A stretch of DNA of 64,000 nucleotides, from positions 310,001 to 374,000 of the forward strand of contig NZ_CP069359.1 of the NCBI RefSeq assembly GCF_016864375.1. Reading direction: 5' to 3'. The translations under genes and the position numbers were made by a program. This stretch comes from Microvirga sp. VF16 (GTDB lineage: Bacteria; Pseudomonadota; Alphaproteobacteria; Rhizobiales; Beijerinckiaceae). Below the pieces are notes generated by a model, which had not been told where the DNA came from, searched no databases, and saw only the letters and a list, made by a program, of their open reading frames with translations. This document shows, in pieces, positions 59,533 through 64,000 of the stretch (position 1 is its first letter; every line of letters begins with the position of its first letter).

Positions 59533-60043
59533 AGCGGCCCTCCGTCGTCAGCCGCCCCGAACTCTGGGCGTGGGGGATCGATTCACTCGTCGGGCGGTCG
59601 TCCGCGGCAAGCGGGCGACCCGATGGAAGGATGGCTGTCGCCGCAATCTCCACGATGGCAGCCGGCTCAACCAGTCCCGTGACTTCCACCAGCACCATTG
59701 CCGGATAATGGCGGCCCATGATCTCGCGGTAGACCAGACCGAGTTCCCGCAGCATGGCCCGGTACTGATCGATATCGAGTACGTACCAGGTCATCTGCGC
59801 GATGTGTTCAGGCGCCCCGCCCGCCTCAGCCAGGACTGTCCTGAGGTTCCGTAAGGCTTGGCGTGCCTGAGGAACAAGTCCAAGGGTCGTCACCCGTCCC
59901 GCATTGTCGGTGGCGATCTGCCCGCCGACGAACACGAAGGTGCCCGTGCCGGCCATCGCATGCGAATAGCCGCGTGGACACGGCCACTTGGGTGGATTGA
60001 TCTCGCGCAGCGGGTTCGCCATCGATGGCGGAACGGTGGTCAT
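59525..60043 (-). CDS. RidA family protein (YjgF/UK114)
   Basis: A 172-residue protein whose core (about 20-130) has the RidA pattern: FVFVGGQIATDNAGRV, QARQALRNLRTVLAEAGG and PAMVLVEVTGLVEPAAIVEIAA. RidA members hydrolyse reactive enamines/imines from amino acid metabolism. A C-terminal extension of about 35 residues is extra. AGGAGG precedes the ATG at 60043. It heads the ridA-rnk-hemD group. Confidence 0.85.
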   Translation of the reverse strand: MTTVPPSMANPLREINPPKWPCPRGYSHAMAGTGTFVFVGGQIATDNAGRVTTLGLVPQARQALRNLRTVLAEAGGAPEHIAQMTWYVLDIDQYRAMLRELGLVYREIMGRHYPAMVLVEVTGLVEPAAIVEIAATAILPSGRPLAADDRPTSESIPHAQSSGRLTTEGRYE

Positions 60044-60155
60044 GGTATCCTCCTGTCGGACTCCGCAACGAGGGCGGAGCCATGATGATCTGAAAAGCAG
60101 CCCGGCGATGTCCCCGGGACGGCGGCGCCTGACCGGCCACCGCCGCCCGCGGGGA

Positions 60156-61040
60156 TCAGGATCCTGTTTTCAGGAAACCTACGGGCATTGGATCATCGCG
60201 CAGCGAGGCCGGCTCGAACGATGGAGCAAGCGTGAATGCCGCCCGGTGCACCTCGGGCGTGTAATAGCGCGTCTGGCCCTGCAATTGCTCAAACCTCTCG
60301 CGAAGGACCTTGACCGGCGGACGCAATGCATCGCGGGACTCGCCGGCAGCGACCAGCGCCAGCATGCCGCCGGCGTAGGTCGGGACAGGAGCCAAGTAGG
60401 GCCGTACCCCGGCAAAGGATGCAGCCAGGCGCCCGCACACCGTCTCCAGTTCCTTCGGCTGGAAGAACGGAGCCCCACTCTGGACCACAATCATCCCGCC
60501 GGGACGAAGGCGGGTTCGGCAAGCCCGGTAGAAGGCCGCCGTAAACAACGGCTCCCCCGGTCCGATCGGGTCCGTCGAGTCGATGATGATGACATCGAAC
60601 TTCTCTTGGGTTTCCGCGATGTAACGTGTGCCGTCCATCACCAGCACGTTGGCTCGCGGGTCGGCAAAGGCCCCATCCGAGACCTTGGGCAGGTATCGCC
60701 GTGACAGGTCGATCACCTCGCCGTCGAGTTCGACCAGGGTGACCCGCTCGACGGGATGCTTCAGCACCTCCTTCAGCGTACCGCCGTCGCCACCACCGAT
60801 GATGAGCACATGCCGCGCGGAGCCGTGGGCCGCCATTGGCACATGTGCGATCATCTCGTGGTAGATGTGGTTATCAAGCTCCGTCAGCTGCACGACGCCG
60901 TCAAGCACCAGCACCTTGCCAAAGATCGCGTTCTCGAAGATCAGCACGTCCTGGAACTCGGTCCGCCAATGATAGAGCGTGGTATCGATGGAGAGCCTCT
61001 GGGCGTGATGCTCATAGAGCTTTTCATGAAACCACGTCAT
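60156..61040 (-). CDS. speE: Spermidine synthase (polyamine aminopropyltransferase)
   Basis: A 294-residue enzyme with YHWRTEFQDVLIFENAIFGKVLVLDGVVQLTE, split by FEN, and IGGGDGGTLKEVLKH (decarboxylated SAM site). It also has LVELDGEVIDLSRRYLP and IIIDSTDPIGPGEPLFT (catalytic Asp). It transfers an aminopropyl group to putrescine. The ATG at 61040 overlaps the speD stop, so the two are coupled. Confidence 0.93.
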   Translation of the reverse strand: MTWFHEKLYEHHAQRLSIDTTLYHWRTEFQDVLIFENAIFGKVLVLDGVVQLTELDNHIYHEMIAHVPMAAHGSARHVLIIGGGDGGTLKEVLKHPVERVTLVELDGEVIDLSRRYLPKVSDGAFADPRANVLVMDGTRYIAETQEKFDVIIIDSTDPIGPGEPLFTAAFYRACRTRLRPGGMIVVQSGAPFFQPKELETVCGRLAASFAGVRPYLAPVPTYAGGMLALVAAGESRDALRPPVKVLRERFEQLQGQTRYYTPEVHRAAFTLAPSFEPASLRDDPMPVGFLKTGS

Positions 61041-61555
61041 AGGATCACTCCCCGCTTGTGCTCGGCGAGCGTGACCAGCCCTGGCCGGAACACGCCCCGG
61101 AGCACCTCGATGGCCTTGTGCGGTTGCGCGGCGCCACACATGAAGACGTCGACGGCCGCGTAGGAGATCTCGGGCCAGGTGTGGATGGAGATGTGGCTCT
61201 CGGAAAGGACCGCGACGCCGGAGATGCCGCCGTTCGGCGTGAAATGGTGCAGATCGATGTTGAGCAGCGTCGCGCCGGCGCGGGCGGCGGCGTCCCGCAG
61301 CGCCTGCTCGACGATTTGCAGGTCGTCCAGGTTCGTCGCGTGCCAGAGATCGACGATCACGTGCGTTCCGGCAAACAGCATGCCGTCGCGCTTGATGAAA
61401 TGGTCGAGGCGACCATCGTTGGCCGGCGCATGGTTTGGGGGGAGGATTGCGAGAGGTGTTGTCCGGTCAGCGTGACGGGGACGGCCCTCGAAGCCATGCG
61501 CGGCCGGGCGCATGGCGGGGGTGGCAATCACGCTGAGGCGGCTGGTTTCGGCCAT
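61037..61555 (-). CDS. speD: S-adenosylmethionine decarboxylase proenzyme
   Basis: A 172-residue prokaryotic-type SpeD. The self-cleavage site is the Ser in LSESHISIHTWPE, which yields the pyruvoyl group, followed by YAAVDVFMCG. The first 45 residues are an extra leader relative to short SpeD proteins (usually about 120-130 residues), so an internal start is possible. It supplies decarboxylated SAM to SpeE. Confidence 0.92.
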   Translation of the reverse strand: MAETSRLSVIATPAMRPAAHGFEGRPRHADRTTPLAILPPNHAPANDGRLDHFIKRDGMLFAGTHVIVDLWHATNLDDLQIVEQALRDAAARAGATLLNIDLHHFTPNGGISGVAVLSESHISIHTWPEISYAAVDVFMCGAAQPHKAIEVLRGVFRPGLVTLAEHKRGVIL

Positions 61556-61665
61556 TCAGTTCTCCGTTGGCAGGACTTCTGCCGGTTGCAATGCAAGGGT
61601 GGGCCACGCGGCTGACAAGGGCCGCGTGGCGTCTTGGTCGTATGGTGTGCACGAGGCATGCGCGT

Positions 61666-62094
61666 TTACGCGGGTTGGAGCTCCGCGGCAGCAGGCTCAC
61701 GCACCTGCAGCACCGTGAGCCGCTTGGAGTCCCCGGTGCGCGTGGTCCAATCAATCGACTTGCCGACGGAAAGTCCGATCAGGGCGGTGCCGATGGGCGT
61801 GAGCACCGAGATGCGCCCCTTTGAGATGTCGGCCTCGTTCGGGTAGACGAGGATTACCGTCTGTACCCGACCGGTGGTGTCGTCGCGGAAGTCGACCTCG
61901 CAGCCCATGCAGACGGTGTCGACGGGCTGGCGTCCCTTGGGCAGCACGTGCGCGCGGTCGAGCTCATCGGCGAGCTCGGCTGCGATCTCGGGCATGGTAT
62001 GCGCGGCCGCGTTCGCGAGCACCGAGAGCTTCTCGTGGTCATTTGCTGTCAGGGTGATGCGGGGCTTGGCGCCGCCAGTGGTTCTCTTCGTCAT
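61666..62094 (-). CDS. Rnk-like regulator, short type
   Basis: A 142-residue protein with ITLTANDHEKLSVLANAAA, ELADELDRAHVLPKG, LVYPNEADISKGRISVLTPIGTALIGLSVGKSIDW, cut by ISK. The ATG at 62094 has AGGAGA; the frame is open further upstream to 62487 but without support. It lies 110 bases upstream of speD in the same direction. Confidence 0.85.
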   Translation of the reverse strand: MTKRTTGGAKPRITLTANDHEKLSVLANAAAHTMPEIAAELADELDRAHVLPKGRQPVDTVCMGCEVDFRDDTTGRVQTVILVYPNEADISKGRISVLTPIGTALIGLSVGKSIDWTTRTGDSKRLTVLQVREPAAAELQPA

Positions 62095-62131
62095 CTCTGG
62101 TCTCCTGTTCTGTTGTGGACGCCAGCGCTGG

Positions 62132-62487
62132 TCATGCGGCGCTTGGTCCGGGATCGTCGTCATCGCCCTGCGGCGGATCGGGGAGCCTCTCCGGCGCGGG
62201 CCGGCGCCGCGGCGTCGGCTGGACCACCTTTCCGCCCGGCAGCTCCTCTCCGCGCGGGTCGGGCTTGGATGTCGGTTCGTTCGGGGACTGGTGTATGACA
62301 CGGCCTCCTTTGCGCCGGATGGGGGTGAAGCTGAGGTTGGTCGGAGCGTCCGCGTCAGGAACTCGGGCGCAATGGGCCCCAGCTCCAGATACGACTCTTC
62401 CGCCGGCAGATCGGGCTCGGCGCCCGCCGCCAGGAATCGGTTGTGCTCCGCCAAGCGGAACACCAGCCTGAAGGAGCAATAAAGCAT
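62132..62487 (-). pseudogene. Possible frameshifted gene upstream of Rnk-like gene
   Basis: Two adjoining minus frames each look protein-like over one half. From 62487 the first reads FRLVFRLAEHNRFLAAGAEPD and later ELGPIAPEFLTR. From about 62340 the second reads LSFTPIRRKGGRVIHQSPNEP and a Pro/Asp-rich tail ending at 62132. A single base change near 62340-62355 would join them into about 118 codons. It may be a decayed gene, a sequence error or chance. Confidence 0.3.
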
Positions 62488-62553
62488 ACCGCCGCACCGG
62501 ATGCCTCAGCAGCCGGCCTCACAAGATTTGCAAAGATGGAGGGATCTTGCAGT

Positions 62554-62697
62554 GCCCCGAACTCGGGGCGCGGATACGCGTCGAGCTCGGGGCTACTGGC
62601 CCGCGATGAGGTTACCTGACCGGTGCAGGCCGCGATGATATTGTGCAAAGCTCAACATAATACGCTGATGCTGGTACACATTGCCGTGTTTGTCAAA
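62554..62697 (-). repeat. 144-bp repeat element, copy C
   Basis: Same layout as copies A and B: TTTGACA box, 32 bases to the ATG, a 21-codon ORF, and hairpin arms 62583-62593 and 62554-62564 with an 18-base loop. One arm position is C to T on the transcribed strand, keeping a G-U pair. The left half of the copy lies inside the end of the PTS IIA gene. Confidence 0.85.
62593..62658 (-). CDS. 21-codon repeat ORF, copy C
   Basis: The peptide starts MLSFAQY with the core HRGLHRSGNLIAG. Its ATG overlaps the TGA of the PTS IIA gene. Against copy A the core has synonymous changes at CGA/CGG, GGG/GGT, AAT/AAC and CTG/CTC and one Ala-to-Ser change. Confidence 0.5.
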   Translation of the reverse strand: MLSFAQYHRGLHRSGNLIAGQ

Positions 62698-63194
62698 TCG
62701 CCGGCGCGCAGTGTGGCGGTATGTCCTGTCCCACGTTCATCATCGGGCTCACGCCAAGCATCGCTCGTCAGCACGACGTGGATGGCCTCCGCATCCTTCG
62801 CGGATCTGAGACGCGCCGCAACATCGCGGTCACGCAACCGGCGCACCACGCGAGCCAAGGCCCGCAAATGCATGGGATCATCACCATCAGGGCTCAGCAG
62901 CAGAAACACGAGATCGGCGGGAATGTCGTCCGCGGCACCGAAGTCCAGCGCAGGTTTCACACGCGCGAAGGCGCCGAGGGGGCTGTCGAGGCCGGGGATC
63001 GCAGCATGCGGGATCGCGACGCCGCGCCCGAAGCCGAAGGTAGACGCCTGGCCACGCTCCAGAACCGCGTGTCGGACCATGTCCTTGTTCAAAGTCGATC
63101 CCGCCGCACTACGGGCGAGTTCGTCGACAACATGCCGAATGTCGCGGGCGCGCAGGCGCGGGATCATGCGCGCAGGAGAAATCAGGGATGCCAT
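62652..63194 (-). CDS. PTS EIIA-type protein (PtsN/fructose family)
   Basis: A 180-residue protein with the phosphorylatable His in GVAIPHAAIPGLDSPLGAFARV. It also has VFLLLSPDGDDPMHLRALARVVRRLRD, split by GDD, typical of nitrogen-type or fructose-type EIIA. The start is uncertain; ATG 63194 gives a PtsN-like opening (MASLISPARMIPRL), while 63209-63242 are alternatives. The last 15 or so residues are encoded by repeat copy C and do not look native. No other PTS gene is near. Confidence 0.8.
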   Translation of the reverse strand: MASLISPARMIPRLRARDIRHVVDELARSAAGSTLNKDMVRHAVLERGQASTFGFGRGVAIPHAAIPGLDSPLGAFARVKPALDFGAADDIPADLVFLLLSPDGDDPMHLRALARVVRRLRDRDVAARLRSAKDAEAIHVVLTSDAWREPDDERGTGHTATLRAGDLTNTAMCTSISVLC

Positions 63195-63737
63195 CATGGT
63201 GGGTGCCATCATCAATGCCGGCCGGATCTTGGGCCGCCTCACATTCTCAGGAACAGGACACGGACAACTGCCCCGGGCGGCGTGCGCCGCCCGGGCTTAC
63301 GCGCCCGTTTGGAGAGGTCCTGTCCGGAACAGCATGTGCTGCATGAGGAAGCGTGCATTCATGACGTTAAGGCAACGCTTGTCAGCGCGGTAAGTTCAAG
63401 CTCACACAGGCGGCTATCCTTAAGGTCCGTCCCACGACACATCGCCGTGCAATTACTCCCACGCATAAATGCCATTCGCTTGAACTGGTGCCGATTCAAT
63501 CTATGGTGAGCACACCATGCCAAGGCTCGTTACCCCTCATCCCACCGACATCCACGCGACCCGCTGCGCCTCAGGCTCCTGAGCCGGGTGCAAGACGCCT
63601 GTCTTGCCCCGGGAGCTCTTGCCAACCAGCAATCATGCATCAGCCGATGAACGGCTCCCCGATCCGGATCTCGGCTGATCCCGGAATGTGTCCAGGCACC
63701 TGGTCCGCCTGGACGATATCTGCTTCAGGAGTATAAG
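63195..63737. other. Intergenic gap, divergent promoter region
   Basis: This 540-base gap lies between the PTS IIA gene (minus) and the final Rnk-like gene (plus). Frames crossing it are short and shadow-like. AGGAG at 63727-63731 is the ribosome site of the next gene. No other motif was recognised. Confidence 0.5.
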
Positions 63738-64000
63738 TTGTCCTCATCCCGCGTTACCCCAACCGTTTCTTCGAGTGACCATCTCCGGCTGCAGAGGATC
63801 GCCTCGGCTGGCATGCGGATCCGCAGGGCGCCACCATCCGCGCAGGTCCTCGCCGCGGAGCTCGAACGGGCACGGGTGGTGAGTCCTGCCGGCCTTCCTG
63901 CGAACGTGATCTCCATGCACTCGGTTTTTGATTTCCGCGACGGGATCACCGACCAGGTCCGGCGTGCGATGCTGGTTTATCCGGGCGAGGAGGATGCCGG
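63738..64000 (+). CDS. Rnk-like regulator, short type (partial, TTG start)
   Basis: The window cuts the gene after 87 codons. TTG at 63738 is placed as start because AGGAG lies exactly six bases upstream. The peptide has VSSSDHLRLQRIASAG, VLAAELERARVV, SMHSVFDFRDGITDQVRRAMLVYPGEEDAG (in parts), matching the short-type genes up to the start of the GreA/GreB-like domain. It is the seventh member of the family in the window. Confidence 0.8.
   Translation, partial: MSSSRVTPTVSSSDHLRLQRIASAGMRIRRAPPSAQVLAAELERARVVSPAGLPANVISMHSVFDFRDGITDQVRRAMLVYPGEEDA

Noticed and set aside
60121..60147. GGCGGCG/CGCCGCC hairpin between speE and ridA considered as terminator
   Set aside because: The 7-bp stem is common in GC-rich DNA and no T-run follows on the minus strand.
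1..64000. CRISPR arrays, prophage genes and plasmid replication or conjugation genes
   Set aside because: None was seen on either strand; the only repeats with structure are the three 144-145 bp elements and the promoter motifs.

Overview
This is a 64 kb stretch of high-GC DNA with short intergenic gaps, many ATGA/GTGA start-stop overlaps and Shine-Dalgarno starts. The gene content points to an alphaproteobacterium of the Hyphomicrobiales, probably Methylobacteriaceae and Microvirga-like: homospermidine synthase, HdeD, Mrp antiporter, CIO-type bd oxidase and many Rnk-like regulators. The genus is an inference. No rRNA, tRNA, CRISPR array, prophage or replication gene was found.

Layout. 0-8 kb: the end of purU, then a creatinine-use locus. 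It holds a polyamine-type ABC importer with a LysR regulator on the minus strand, and creatininase plus creatinase on the plus strand. 8-16 kb: cardiolipin synthase, an AI-2E family permease, a universal stress protein, two Rnk-like proteins, TetR plus HdeD, and a tandem glycine riboswitch with its own terminator ahead of an L,D-transpeptidase lipoprotein. 16.5-22.6 kb: a complete mrpA(B)CDEFG operon. 22.6-26 kb: a small Xre-type regulator, a non-coding patch and two divergent IS110 transposases. 26-31 kb: a GbsR-type regulator with cioAB and a DUF2474 peptide, then homospermidine synthase. 31-38 kb: ankyrin protein, LysR, an orphan coxA and small stress-type proteins. 38-47 kb: a dehydratase/SPW/VKOR-like fusion, then a group under a shared ECF-type promoter motif (periplasmic protein, cupredoxin, membrane-glycosidase fusion, ECF sigma factor), then DUF2231, PAS and DUF488 proteins. 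46.8-50.6 kb: pseudouridine synthase, glutamate dehydrogenase and 3-oxoacid CoA-transferase. 50.8-56.3 kb: an IclR-controlled catabolic cluster of unknown substrate. 57-64 kb: five more Rnk-like genes mixed with hemD, ridA, speE, speD and a PTS IIA protein.

How the parts work together. Creatinine would be imported, opened to creatine and cut to sarcosine and urea; the adjacent purU suggests that sarcosine-derived one-carbon units are handled just outside the window. Polyamine supply is represented by speD-speE and homospermidine synthase. Mrp, HdeD, universal stress protein, bd oxidase and ECF genes give the region a stress and ion-homeostasis character.

The most unusual element is a 144-145 bp repeat found three times (31.1, 32.2 and 62.6 kb). 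Each copy has a TTGAC box, a 21-codon ORF that varies mainly at synonymous positions in its core, and an 11-bp hairpin starting on the stop codon. Other items worth attention are the seven Rnk-like paralogues in recurring pairs, the orphan glycine riboswitch, and the ECF promoter motif with exact 16-bp spacing at three sites.
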